Shown in pieces: positions 45,156 through 56,200 of a DNA stretch of 56,238 bases. This DNA comes from an uncultured Bacteroidia bacterium (lineage in GTDB: Bacteria > Bacteroidota > Bacteroidia > J057 > CALAJH01): assembly GCA_937922655.1 (NCBI GenBank), contig CALAJH010000073.1, positions 1 to 56,238 of the forward strand, in the 5' to 3' direction. Numbering within the stretch: position 1 is the stretch's first letter; every line of letters starts with the position of its first letter. The notes beneath the pieces were generated by a model. The model searched no databases. It was not told the DNA's origin and saw only the letters and a list, made by a program, of their open reading frames with translations. The position numbers were made by a program, and so were the translations under genes.

Positions 45156-46241
45156 TTAATTGTTCAATTCGTCATAAACCAACAGATGATGTTTGAGCAT
45201 GACTTTTTCGCCGGTTTGGATTCCCGATTTAAGGTAGGTGGTTTCGTCGGTGGTGAGGTGGGGTTGTACTTCTTTGACGACGAGGTCGCAATCACCGTTG
45301 TAAGCGACGACGAAATGTTTGTTTTTGTCAAAGATGACGGCTTTTGCGGGTAGGGAAAGCATGGATTTGTTGGTGGAATAGTGGATGTTCACTTGGGCGA
45401 ACATTTCGGGTTTTAGGGAAAAATCGGGATTGGAAAGCCGTATTCTCACTTGCATGGCCCGGGTTTCGGGATTGATGACGTTGAGGATTTTGTCCACCTT
45501 TCCGTCGAATATTTTGTCGGGATAGGCGATCAAACGCACCTCGGCGTCGTAACCGACCTTGACTTTGGCGACGTCGGTTTCGTAGACGTTGGCGGTGATG
45601 TAGACGTCGGAAATATCGGCGATGGTAAAAAAATAACCGATTTCCTGTTCGTTGAATTGCATGTTTTCGGAGACCGACGGATTTTTTTCAATCACAAACC
45701 CTGAAATCGGCGCCTTCATGTAATAGAGGTTGTTGTTCACGCCCAAGATTTGGTAGGCGTCTCGCAAACGTTTGACTTCGCTTTCGGCTTTTTGGCGTTC
45801 GGTGCGGGCGTTGATAAGGTCTTTTTCGGCGGCCAAACCCGCGCGAAAAAGGTCTTCTTGAACGGATTCGTTTTTTTCGGCGGCGATAAGTTGGGCCTGT
45901 GCGGAAATGAGTTGGCTTTCGATGTCGGCCACCTCCCGACTGCGAATCACGGCCATGACCTGCCCTTTGGTAACGTAATCTCCCAATTGCACCTTTAAAT
46001 CTTCGACCACGCCGCTGACTTGCGGATAAAGTTTTGAACGACGGTTTTCGTCCACCGTAACTTTTCCCGAAAGCGTCAAACGGTGTTTGACGTTCTCGTT
46101 CCTGACCTCGGCCAAGGTCAGGTGCGCTTTTAAAGTGTCGCTTAAACAGTAGCGCTCGGACTTGGGTTCGTCTTTTTGTTCTTTGGCGCATCCAACGACC
46201 CCAAACGCAATTATTAGGATAAAATAAAGGCAAGTTTTCAT
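45156..46241 (-). CDS. RND efflux periplasmic adaptor lipoprotein (CusB/CzcB-like)
   Basis: This 361-residue membrane-fusion protein is read from ATG 46241; the lipobox VVGC puts the lipidated Cys near 18. A split lipoyl/barrel-sandwich domain (KLYPQVSGVVEDLKV near 70 and YYMKAPISGFV near 175) flanks an alpha-hairpin (about 105-170). Beta-barrel and membrane-proximal domains follow (NVYETDVAKVKVG, LKPEMFAQVNI). It links the inner-membrane pump to the outer-membrane channel. It starts 1 nt after the channel gene ends. Its normal downstream partner, the pump, is displaced by the nuclease and methyltransferase genes. Confidence 0.92.
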   Translation of the reverse strand: MKTCLYFILIIAFGVVGCAKEQKDEPKSERYCLSDTLKAHLTLAEVRNENVKHRLTLSGKVTVDENRRSKLYPQVSGVVEDLKVQLGDYVTKGQVMAVIRSREVADIESQLISAQAQLIAAEKNESVQEDLFRAGLAAEKDLINARTERQKAESEVKRLRDAYQILGVNNNLYYMKAPISGFVIEKNPSVSENMQFNEQEIGYFFTIADISDVYITANVYETDVAKVKVGYDAEVRLIAYPDKIFDGKVDKILNVINPETRAMQVRIRLSNPDFSLKPEMFAQVNIHYSTNKSMLSLPAKAVIFDKNKHFVVAYNGDCDLVVKEVQPHLTTDETTYLKSGIQTGEKVMLKHHLLVYDELNN

Positions 46242-46242
46242 G

Positions 46243-47499
46243 CTATTCGAATATTTGTTTTGCACAGGTGAAGGATAAAAACTCGAAGATTTGTCTGCGT
46301 TCGTTGTACAATCTTTCGGAAGTTAAAACGGTTTGTTTGTAGGATTCGAAGAGGTCGGCGAATTCGAGAAATCCGACGTTTCTTTTGAGGTAGTTTTCAA
46401 AAGTCGCGGCCATAAGTTTGTCGTATTCTTGTAAATATTCGGGGCCGTAGCGGTCGTAAACGACGTCGAGTTCTTTAAGTTTGTTGAGGGCTTGAACGAT
46501 GTCGTTTTCGACGGATTGTTGGAGATGTTCGGTTTCGCGTTGGGCGGCGTTGACGAGGTGGCCGGCTTGTTCGATGCGTCCTTTGTTGCGGTTGAAAATC
46601 GGTAGGTTCATCGAAAGGGAAAAGGCGTGATAGTTGTTGATATAGTTGCCCGCCTTGTCGTAAACGTAGCCGACGGCCAAATCCGGTACGGCGTTCGCGC
46701 GTTCGAGTTGTAGAAGTCGTTCGTGGAAATCGATTTTTCCTCTTTGTATTTTCAAATCGGGGCGGTTGTCGAGGGCGGTTTGCAGGAGCGCGCTCGGCGC
46801 GGGAACCGGTACGTCGGCAATGGGTTGGATATTGGCGGCAATGGGGCGCGGAAGGGTTTCGCCGATAAGCAGTCGTATCGTCGCCTCGCGTTCGGAATAG
46901 GCCATTTTGTATTCCAATCTTTCGACGGCCGTGTCGTGAAAAAGGGATTCAACGCGGATTTTTTCGCTCAGGGCGAGGTTGCCGCGCGAATGCTGTTCGC
47001 GATATTTTTCGACGATTTCCTCCATTTGCTTGACGGAGCGGTCGTAAAAGTCGATGACGCGCCGAAGGTAGTCGAGGTCGCCGAGGGCCGAGCGAAGCTC
47101 GTATTTTAAGGCTCGAACGGTTTCGTCGGTAACGAGTTCGTAAATTTGCGCCGATTTTTCTTGCAGTTTGGTGGCTTTGGAGCGTTTTCCCGCCAAGCGA
47201 ACGAGTTGTTCGAGTTGTACGATGGTTTCGCCGTTGGGACCGATCGGCAGGGGCGAACGCGTGTATTGGTTGTAGATGTTCTGTTCGAGGTAGAGGTTGG
47301 GGTTGTCCCACGCCTTAACTTGCGCTATGAGGCTGCGTTCGCCGAGGGCTTCCATTCGCCGCGCCCTTACGAGCAGATTTTTTTCTTCGAAGAGACGTTC
47401 GGCGGTGGCAAAATCAAGTTTGAGCGTGTCGTTTTGGGCGTGGCAACAGCCCAGCGCCACGACAGCCGCCGCCATGCACGTTATTCTTGAAAAAAACAT
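46243..47499 (-). CDS. TolC-family outer-membrane channel of a metal-efflux system
   Basis: This 418-residue protein is read from ATG 47499, which gives a good signal peptide (about 1-22, ending CCHAQ) and sits just after a near-consensus -7 box (GAATTTTG). A longer start at 47553 lacks this fit. It has the long helical hairpins and beta segments of the OEP family (EQLVRLAGKRSKA near 105; SLSMNLPIFNRNKG near 285). It is the first gene of the operon channel-adaptor-nuclease-methyltransferase-pump and would form the outer exit duct for metal ions. Confidence 0.88.
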   Translation of the reverse strand: MFFSRITCMAAAVVALGCCHAQNDTLKLDFATAERLFEEKNLLVRARRMEALGERSLIAQVKAWDNPNLYLEQNIYNQYTRSPLPIGPNGETIVQLEQLVRLAGKRSKATKLQEKSAQIYELVTDETVRALKYELRSALGDLDYLRRVIDFYDRSVKQMEEIVEKYREQHSRGNLALSEKIRVESLFHDTAVERLEYKMAYSEREATIRLLIGETLPRPIAANIQPIADVPVPAPSALLQTALDNRPDLKIQRGKIDFHERLLQLERANAVPDLAVGYVYDKAGNYINNYHAFSLSMNLPIFNRNKGRIEQAGHLVNAAQRETEHLQQSVENDIVQALNKLKELDVVYDRYGPEYLQEYDKLMAATFENYLKRNVGFLEFADLFESYKQTVLTSERLYNERRQIFEFLSFTCAKQIFE

Positions 47500-47656
47500 G
47501 CCGCAAAATTCGCAATTTTCGTTCCTTTTTCGGTAGGTAAACCGCATTCTCATTTTAATCTTAGGGTATTCAAATTAACGGTTAAGAATCGAAGCAAACA
47601 AAACCGGCGGCCCGCATTCGTAACTTTACCGCCAAAATTTGTGTTTAATTTTCGTT

Positions 47657-49561
47657 ATGGCATACAGAGACCAAGAACATTTTATCGAAACGTTGGAAAA
47701 AGCGGGGGAACTCGTGCGTATCAAGCGTTACGTCAATCCCGAACTCGAAATCACCGAAATCGTCGACCGCGTATCCAAAGCCGGCGGCCCCGCCCTGCTT
47801 TTTGAAAACACGGGAACGCCCTTTCCGCTCCTGATAAACGCCATGGGCAGTTACAAGCGCATGTGCATGGCCTTGGGCGTGAACGACATGGACGAAATCG
47901 GCCGCGAAATCGAGGGCCTTTTCAAGCAAATGACCGCCCCCAAAGACTCGATTTTGGACAAGCTTAAAATGCTTCCGAAATTGGGTAAAATCGCCTCGTG
48001 GGCCCCCAAGGTCGTTTCGGGGCGCGGCGCCTGTCAGCAAGTCGTCATGGACCCGCCCGACGTTACCAAGCTTCCCGTCATGAAATGTTGGCCCCACGAC
48101 GGCGGACGCTTCATTACCTTGCCCGTCATTCATACCAAAGACCCCGAAACCGGATTGCGCAACGTCGGCCTCTACCGCATGCAACTTTTCGGACCGACGC
48201 TCACCGCCCTGCATTGGCATTTGCACAAGGTGTCCAGAAGGCATTTCGACGAGTACAAGCGTTTGGGCAAAAAAATGCCCGTGGCCGTATCCTTGGGCGG
48301 CGACCCCGTTTACACTTACGCCGGCACGGCCCCTTTGCCCGACGGCATCGACGAATACCTTTTGGCCGGCTTTATCCGTAAAAAACGCGTCGAACTCGTC
48401 AAATGTCTGACCCAACCCGAAATCGAAGTCCCCGCCGACGCCGACATCGTCATCGAGGGCTACGTCGACCCCAACGAGGAAATGATTTGGGAAGGCCCGT
48501 TCGGCGACCACACGGGTTTTTATTCTTTGCCCGATTGGTACCCGCGTTTTCATATCACGGCCATCACCCACCGCAAAAACGCCGTTTATCCTTCGACCAT
48601 CGTCGGCGTACCGCCCCAAGAGGACGCTTGGATTGGCAAAGCAACCGAACGCATTTTTTTGGCGCCCATCAAAATGACCGCCGTACCCGAAATTTTGGAC
48701 ATGAATATGCCCGTCGAAGGCGTCTTCCACAACATGGTACTGGTAAAAATTCACAAAACCTATCCCGGACAGGCCTTAAAGGTCATGAACGCCCTTTGGG
48801 GCGCCGGACAAATGATGTTCACCAAAATCATGCTCGTTACCGACGCCGACGTTAAAGACCCCGTTGCGTTGGCCAAATACGTCTCCGAACACACCGACTT
48901 CGCCAACGACGTCGTTTTCACCCAAGGGCCCACCGACGTACTCGACCATTCCTGTTCCCGTCCCGCGTTCGGCGGAAAAATGGGTATCGACGCCACTAAA
49001 AAATTACCCGAAGAAATGCGTTTCAACAAACCCTTGCCCTTGGACACCCGCCAAGCCTACGAACAAATCAACGTCGAAACCTTGCGGACGCTTTATCCCG
49101 AAATCGTTTCGATGAACAAGCAACCGCTCGAAATCGGCGCCTCCGTCGTCGCTTTGACCCTTAAAAAGTCGAGGCCCGGACACGTCAAACAACTCGCCCG
49201 CCAACTCTTTGAACATCAAATGTTTTCGCAGGTAAAGCTTTTGTTGGTTTTGGACGCCGATATCGACATTTCCTACTTTTCCGACGCCGTTTGGCGCCTG
49301 TGCAACAACGCCGACGTCAAACGCGACGGGTTCGTGATTGACGACGGCGTTTCCCACGCCCATTTGGTTGTGGACGGTACGCGAAAAACCAAAGAACTCG
49401 ACGGCTTCGACCGCGATTGGCCCAACGTGCTCGTCTCCGACGACCAAACCATCGCCAAAATCGACGCCATATGGCCCGAATTGGGTTTGGGGCCGTTGAT
49501 TCCCTCCCCGTCGTTGCGTTACAAACAGGCCGTTTACGGTGATTCGGCCGTTGCCGTTTAG
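47657..49561 (+). CDS. UbiD-family decarboxylase (menaquinone-type)
   Basis: This 634-residue protein is read from ATG 47657 (MAYRDQEHFI). UbiD enzymes use prenylated FMN to decarboxylate aromatic or unsaturated acids; in this phylum the roughly 600-residue form is usually placed in menaquinone synthesis. Visible family stretches include GGPALLFEN, HWHLHKVSRRHF, GGDPVYTYAGTAPLP, EMIWEGPFGDHTGFY and KIMLVTDADVD-like segments. No UbiX (prenyl-FMN synthase) gene is in the window. A strong hairpin follows the stop. The substrate is inferred, not shown. Confidence 0.9.
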   Translation: MAYRDQEHFIETLEKAGELVRIKRYVNPELEITEIVDRVSKAGGPALLFENTGTPFPLLINAMGSYKRMCMALGVNDMDEIGREIEGLFKQMTAPKDSILDKLKMLPKLGKIASWAPKVVSGRGACQQVVMDPPDVTKLPVMKCWPHDGGRFITLPVIHTKDPETGLRNVGLYRMQLFGPTLTALHWHLHKVSRRHFDEYKRLGKKMPVAVSLGGDPVYTYAGTAPLPDGIDEYLLAGFIRKKRVELVKCLTQPEIEVPADADIVIEGYVDPNEEMIWEGPFGDHTGFYSLPDWYPRFHITAITHRKNAVYPSTIVGVPPQEDAWIGKATERIFLAPIKMTAVPEILDMNMPVEGVFHNMVLVKIHKTYPGQALKVMNALWGAGQMMFTKIMLVTDADVKDPVALAKYVSEHTDFANDVVFTQGPTDVLDHSCSRPAFGGKMGIDATKKLPEEMRFNKPLPLDTRQAYEQINVETLRTLYPEIVSMNKQPLEIGASVVALTLKKSRPGHVKQLARQLFEHQMFSQVKLLLVLDADIDISYFSDAVWRLCNNADVKRDGFVIDDGVSHAHLVVDGTRKTKELDGFDRDWPNVLVSDDQTIAKIDAIWPELGLGPLIPSPSLRYKQAVYGDSAVAV

Positions 49562-49601
49562 TTTGTCCCGCCTTTTCGGCTTCGAATATCGATAATCGAT
49601 T

Positions 49602-49633
49602 GTCCATGGGCGTGCCCGTTTGCGCCCATGGAC
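49602..49633 (+). terminator. Strong hairpin after the UbiD gene
   Basis: An 11-bp perfect stem (GTCCATGGGCG/CGCCCATGGAC) with a 10-nt loop lies 40 nt after the stop. It lacks a clear U-tract, so it may be a factor-assisted terminator or an mRNA stabiliser. Confidence 0.5.
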
Positions 49634-49657
49634 TTCTCCAACTCATGAATTCGAGGC

Positions 49658-49684
49658 TTTGATAATTAATAATGCGTACATTTG
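49658..49684 (+). promoter_or_regulatory. Bacteroidota promoter, TTTG-N15-TACATTTG
   Basis: TTTG (49658-49661) and TACATTTG (49677-49684) lie 9 nt before ATG 49694, which suggests a very short or absent leader. The spacing is slightly tight. Confidence 0.5.
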
Positions 49685-49693
49685 CACGCGGGT

Positions 49694-50152
49694 ATGGACG
49701 TTTTTCACGACGTGATGTATTTGTCCGAAAAGGACGCAAAAACATTCGGCATTAGACGCGGCTATACTTCGTGGGGGCCGCTTTTGATGGATTTGCCCCG
49801 CCGCAGGTTTGAAATTCGTGGGGACAAAGGCACGTTCGTTTTTGAAAAAGTGAAAAGCGTACGGTATCGTCCGGGGTTGGCGCGTTGGATTTTTCCCGTT
49901 TGGCTGGCCGGTTCGCTTGCCTCTTTCGTTCCGGAGGTCGACGTCGTTTGGAGTTTGTATGGCACGGTCGGTACGTTTTTCGGCCTTTTTGTCGCCGGAT
50001 TGTTCAACAAACACCGGGTGTTGGGATACGTTTGCGTCGAAACCGAAAACGCAAAACATTATTTTCGCCACGTCAAACGCCGGGCCATGTTCGCCTTTGC
50101 CGAAAAAAAGACGCGCGAGGACTTGTTAAAGTTTTTGGAACGCTTGGTTTAA
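49694..50152 (+). CDS. Small membrane protein of unknown function
   Basis: This 152-residue protein is read from ATG 49694; an in-frame TTG at 49682 overlaps the predicted promoter. A soluble N-terminal region (1-60) with a beta-like segment (RRFEIRGDKGTFVFEKVKSV) is followed by two hydrophobic helices (about 63-82 and 86-104) and a charged C-terminus (about 105-152; FAFAEKKTREDLLKFLERL). The pattern hints at a PH-like or signalling membrane protein, but I recognise no family. Confidence 0.6.
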   Translation: MDVFHDVMYLSEKDAKTFGIRRGYTSWGPLLMDLPRRRFEIRGDKGTFVFEKVKSVRYRPGLARWIFPVWLAGSLASFVPEVDVVWSLYGTVGTFFGLFVAGLFNKHRVLGYVCVETENAKHYFRHVKRRAMFAFAEKKTREDLLKFLERLV

Positions 50153-50239
50153 GCCAAGGGGACAAAATCGTTTCACGGTTTGTCCGCCGATTTTTACCGT
50201 TGGGTGTTTTTCTTGTGCCGCCGGTACGGTTTTTTTTCA

Positions 50240-50247
50240 TAGCTTTG
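50240..50247 (+). promoter_or_regulatory. -7 promoter box (TAGCTTTG) for the giant adhesin
   Basis: TAGCTTTG fits TAnnTTTG and ends 20 nt before ATG 50268. Confidence 0.6.
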
Positions 50248-50267
50248 CAATAGTCAAGGTACGAAAT

Positions 50268-53200
50268 ATGAGAATTATCGCTACGGCGGTCTTTTTGGGG
50301 GTTTTCGTGTCCGTCAACGCCCAGAACCTTACGACCAAAGGAAAAGATTTTTGGTTCGCGTTCATTGAAAACAACGACAATATTTTCAACGAATACGAGC
50401 TGGTCAACGGAGTCAATACCTTCGTCAACGAAAGGCTTTCGGTTTACGTCAGTTCGAACGTCAATACGCAGGGGGTGGTTTCGATTCCATTGTCGCCGGG
50501 GGGATGGTCTCAGGCGTTTACCGTCACGGCGGGGACGACGACCGAAATCGTCATTCCCAACCCCGGCGCCATCGCCCACACGCTGGGCTCGAACGTGGTT
50601 CGCCCCACGGGAGTAAACGTCGTCGCCGACGACTCCGTCAACGTTTTCGCCATCAATTACCAACGCAACACCACCGACGCCACCGTCGTTTTGCCCACCA
50701 ACACTCTTCGCGAAGATTATTACGTCATTTCCTACCGCGAACAAAATTTGAGCGAGGTGGCCGTTGTCGCCGTCGACGACAACACCGTCGTTGAAATAAC
50801 GCCGCCCGCCGGCGCCGTTATTCAAGGGTATACGGGGGCTTTTCCCATCATCCGCACCCTCGACCGCGGACAAGTTTACCAAATCCAATCCAACAACGAC
50901 CTTACCGGCACGCGCGTTCGATTGACGGGTACCGATTGTCGGCGTTTTGCCGTTTTTTCGGGCAACAAATGCACGCAGGTGGGCAACCAGCCCCGTTGCG
51001 ACATGCTTTACGAGCAAATGTTCCCGATAAACACTTTGGGAAGGACGTATTGCACCATTCCTTACGCCACGCGCGACGCCGATATTTTTCGCTTTTTGGC
51101 CGTCGAGGACAACACGAATCTCGTCATCAACGGCGGCGCGCCCACCGTTTTGAACGCCGGCGAATATTTTACCACGGGCGCCGTCAATCAGCCCTTATAC
51201 GTCGAAGCCGACAAACCGCTCATGGCCGCGCAGTATTCGCGCAGCGCCTGCACCGACGCGGCCAACGCCGACGCTTGTGCCGTTTTTTCCGACCAAGTCT
51301 ATGCCGACCCGTTTTACGTTATGCTTTCGTCCGTCGAGCAGATGATTATTCGCGAATGCACCGTCAATTCCCTCAACCTTCCCAACATCGACAACAATTT
51401 CATCAATATTCTTGTCAAAACCGCCCACGTCAATCTGGTAACCGTCGACGGCGTGAACATCGGCGCCCAATTTCAACCCGTACCCGCCAATCCCATATTT
51501 TCGTACGCCCAATATCAAACCAACCAAGGCAACCACGTGATTCGTTGCGATTCGGGGTTGGTGGCGTACGTCTACGGTTTTGGCGAACGCGAGTCTTACG
51601 GTTATGCGGGCGACGTCGTTTTGAACAACATCGCTTTGCGCATTATCACATCGGCCGACCAAGTCAATACCACCCCCCGTGCCTGTGCCGATTCGCTCAT
51701 AACTTTTACGGGCGTCAACCAGGGGGTGGTTACGAGTTGGGAATGGGATTTCGGCGACGGAAGTCCCGTTGTTCCGGGGCAGGTCGTTACCCATGATTAC
51801 GACCAACCCGGCACGTATTTCGTCAAATTGCGCGTAACCACCCCCAGCATTTGCAATGTCGATTCGTCCATACGACAAATCGATATCTTTCGTCCCGATT
51901 ATACAATTTTAAGTATTTCTTCGGCGGCGTGCGGGCAAAACACCGGCGCCGCGACCTTGTTGGGCCTAGGGGGTACTCCGCCTTACCGCTTCGCCGTCGG
52001 CGACGGGCCCTTTCAAACCGCAGGCGCCAACAATCAAATCGTTCTTGAAAATCTTGCCGGCGGGCCGTTGGTGATTCGTTTGCGCGACGCCATCGGCTGT
52101 ACCTTTCTTGACACCCTCGATATTCCCAGCACCTCCGACGTGACCCTTGCGGCACAGGTAGCGAACATCGCTTGTTTTGGCGCCAACGACGGCGTTGTAA
52201 CCTTAACCCCCGGCGGCGGAACCCCGCCGTATCTTTTTCAACTTGGCGACGGGCCGTTGCAAGCCTCCAACGTCTTTTCGCAACTCGCTCCCGGAAGTTA
52301 TACCTTTACCGTCGTCGATTCGGTTCAATGTTCGCAAACCGTAACGGCGGCCGTTTCCCAACCCGACGCTCCCTTTGAGGTATTTATTGAATCCACGGCC
52401 GACATCGTTTGTGTCGGTCAGCCTCTGACCCTCTCGGCGTCGCAAGCCGCCGAGTATCTTTGGCAACCCGGCAACTTTACCGAACAGTTCTATTCTCCCA
52501 ATCCCACCGAAACCACCACGTACACGCTTCGTGCTTTTGACCAAAACGGTTGCGAGGCCGTTGCCGAATATACCATCCAAATTTACAATCCTTGTCCTTG
52601 TTTTTGGGAAGGGATAATCAACGAATATGCCGCCGTTGCCAATCTTGAATATTGTTTGAACACCGCCGACATTACCAACGGCGAGGCCTTCGCGCCCGGC
52701 GACACGGTCATGATTATCCAAATGACGGGCGCGCAAATCGACCTTTCCAATTCCCCTGATTTCGGCACGATTACCGAACTTGGCAATACCGGCAATTTTG
52801 AATGGGCCGAAATTCAAACTATCGAACCTATCGGCGCGGGTTTGTACCGTGTTGCTTTCCGTTACGGCTTGATTAACGACTACGACGCGGTCAATGGCAG
52901 GGTGCAGTTGGTGTCCGTACCCAATTGCGACAACGTCGTGATTTCCGGCACGCTCACCGCGCCCGAATGGAACGGGCAAACGGGCGGCGTATTGGTCTTT
53001 AACGTGCGCAACACCCTTGATTTGGGCCAGCCCGGCGTGGCCATGGACGTATCCGGCAAAGGTTTCGACGGCGGCGAAATGCAAGTGGTAAACATTTCCA
53101 CCGGCCCCGACTTCGATTATTTCTATCCCGATTTTTCGCCTTTCGGCGCACGCAAGGGCGATTCGGTCTGGGAAATGGATTTTAACTTTTCCAACGGTCG

Positions 53201-56200
53201 CGGTGCGCCTGCCAACGGCGGCGGCGGCGGCAACAACCACAACGCGGGCGGTGGCGGCGGCGCCAACGGCGGTTTCGGCGGTCGCGGCGGTTTTGAGTGG
53301 ATTGCCGGCGCCGACGTCGGCGGTCTTGGCGGTAGACCTTTTAATTACAACCCCGCTCAACCCAGAATTTTCATGGGCGGCGGCGGCGGCGCCGGACACG
53401 TCAATACCTCTTGTTCCTTCGGCTCCCCCGGCGCTCGCGGCGGCGGAATCATCGTTTTCAAAACCGAAAACCTCGTTATTCGCGACAATTTTGTTTTTGC
53501 TTCCGGTTTGGACGCCGACCCCGCGCCCGATTGCGACGCCGCCGGCGGTGGCGGGGGCGGCGGAACCGTTCTGGCCGATTACCAAAACATTCTCGCCAAC
53601 GGTATCGTTGAATTTTCCGCCGTCGGAGGCCGTGGCGGAAACACCCTTTGGCTCAGTATTCCCAATCAATGCGTTGGTCCGGGCGGCGGCGGTTCGGGCG
53701 GCGCCCTTTTGACTTCCTTGCCCCTCCTTCCCGCCGTTTCGGAAAACCTTTCCGGCGGGCAAGCCGGCTTCCACGCCAACCCCGATTCTCCTTGTTTTCC
53801 CTCAAACTTCGGCGCATTGCCCGGAACCGAGGGCGTTATTCAGGCCGGTTGGAGCGTTCCCATGTCCAATCAACCTCATGTCACCGACTTGCTTTCCCTC
53901 TCCGTTCAACCCGCTCAAATTTGCGACGGCGACGACGCCGTCATTACCGCCGTCGCACAACCCGGCGACGACTACGTATATACCTTACTCAACGACGGTT
54001 CTACTTTCACCGAAGCGATTGCCGTCTATCCTTCCGTGACCACGACTTACACCGTTGTTGCCCAAAACCAAACTACGGGCTGTCCCGTCGAGGCGCAAAT
54101 CACCGTATCGGTTACCCCTCGGGCGAATTTGACCGTTTCCACCAATTTTGAAGAAATATGTGCGGGCAAAGCGGCGGAACTCAGCGTTGTCGGCGCCGAT
54201 TATTTTCTTTGGCAGCCGGGAAATTTCGTGGGTTCGATTTACAACGTGACTCCGGACGTAACTACGACTTATACCGTCGTTGGTTCTTACGATTTGGGAT
54301 GTGCCGACACCGCCACCGTAACCATTACCGTTTTCCCTATACCCGCCGTTTTGCTTTCGGCTTCTTCCGATACCGTTTGTTTCGGAGACGAAGTGGAAAT
54401 CATTCCTTCGGGGGCGCAAACGTATGTTTGGGAATACGACGGCTCAACTTCGACCGGCTCCCGAACTTTTACGCTTACCGAAACGACGGTTTTCAACGTT
54501 CGTGGAATTGCCGAAGGCCAATGTTTTGCCGACGCTTCGACGACCGTTGTAGTTCGTGCCGCCGTCGTTCCCGAAGTACAAGATCCCGGAACTTTTTGTT
54601 ACAATGCGTTGCCGATTTCGCTTTCCGCCATTCCGTTGGGGGGGACGTTCTCCGGTCCGGGGGTAACCGGCAATACTTTCAATCCCGCCGGTTTGGTTGG
54701 AACCATTCCAATAGAATACTCGGGTTTGGACAACGGATGTTTTTATTCGACGGTTGTTTACGCCAATGTTTTACCGGCGCCGAATCCCGTTATAACGGGT
54801 TTGGCGAACGTTTTCTGCACCGGCCAACTTTGCGTGCAATTGACGGGATTTCCGGCGGGCGGAACTTTTTCCGGTCCGGGCATTGCGGCCAACAACCGTT
54901 TTTGTCCGGGGACGGCGGGGGTCGGGGTGCACGCGATAGTTTATTCGGGTTTGGACGCCGACGGCTGTTTTTACACGACGAGTCGGACGGTAACGGTGAA
55001 TTTGTCGCCGACGCCGTCGCTGACGGGTTTGTCTTCGGAGTATTGTTTGTCGGACGGCTGCGTTTCGATGACGGGTTTTCCTTCGGGCGGACAGTATTTG
55101 GGGCCCGGGGTTGTGGGCAACCAATTTTGTCCGTCGTTGGCGGGGGTGGGGACGCACGCGGTTCGTTACCGCGGGAGTTTGAACGGTTGTTTTTACGAGA
55201 CGACGTTTTCGGTTCGGGTGAAGGCGACGCCGGAGGGTTCGATTTCGGGTTTGGCGGGGACGTACTGTACGTCGGCGCCGTGCGCGACGCTTTCGGGCTT
55301 TCCTTCGGGGGGCGCGTTTGCGGGTCCGGGGATTGTTTCGGGGAACTTGTTTTGTCCGCAAACGGCGGGCGCGGGCACGCACGTTGTTACGTATTCGGGG
55401 GCGGTCGAGGGTTGTTTGTACGCGTCGTCTCGAACCGTAACGGTTTTCCAAAATCCGGAGGGTTCGATTTCGGGATTAAGTTCGGAGCATTGTTTGGACG
55501 GGCCTTGCGAAAGCTTGACGGGCCTTCCGTCGGGGGGCGTGTTTTTGGGTCCGGGGGTTGTGGGCGCCGAGTTTTGTCCGTCGTTGGCCGGGGTCGGGAC
55601 GCACGCGGTTCGTTACCGCGGGGAGGTGAACGGTTGTTCGTACGAAACGACGCAAACGCTTGTCGTCAAGCCGATTCCGGTCGCGACGATAGAAACGGAG
55701 GTTACGCGTTTGTGCGAGACGTCGGGGCCGTTGTCGCTGACGGGTATTCCTTCGGGGGGCGTGTTTTCGGGGCCGTCGGTGGAGGGCTCGGTTTTCGACC
55801 CGTCGGTGGGTCCGGGGCGCTACGTGCTTGTTTATACGGGCTTGTTCGAGGGATGTCCGTACTATACGAATATGGAAATTACGGTGGACGGTCAACCCGA
55901 GGCGTTGATTTTCGGTTTTTCGCCCGCGTATTGTGTGACGGACGGCGCCGTGAGTTTGGGTTCGTTTCCTTCGGGGGGTGAATTTTCGGGTCCGGGGATT
56001 TCGGGAAGCGAATTTTCGCCGTCGGCGGCGGGTGCGGGGGTTCATATGATATCGTACGTTGGATTTTTGAACGCGTGCGCATACGCGACGAGCGTCGAAA
56101 TCGCGGTTTTCGACGTTCCGGAAATCGTCGATTTCGACATTGACGAGGTTTATTGCGTTACGACGGCGCCGTTTGCGTTGTCGGGCACGCCGTCGGGGGG

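Noticed and set aside
45146-45157. Palindrome AAAACATGTTTT between the adaptor and nuclease genes as a controller-protein operator
   Set aside because: It is short, AT-rich and overlaps the adaptor stop codon; no controller gene or consensus -7 box is nearby.
52203-53774. Minus-strand ORF of 523 codons opposite the adhesin
   Set aside because: Low-complexity Ala/Gly/Val protein that mirrors the glycine-rich region on the other strand; no motifs, no promoter.
54158-55981. Long plus-strand ORF of 607 codons in another frame of the adhesin
   Set aside because: It is a shadow of the adhesin: composition is Arg/Phe/Gly-rich without family motifs, while the adhesin frame gives regular Ig-like repeats.
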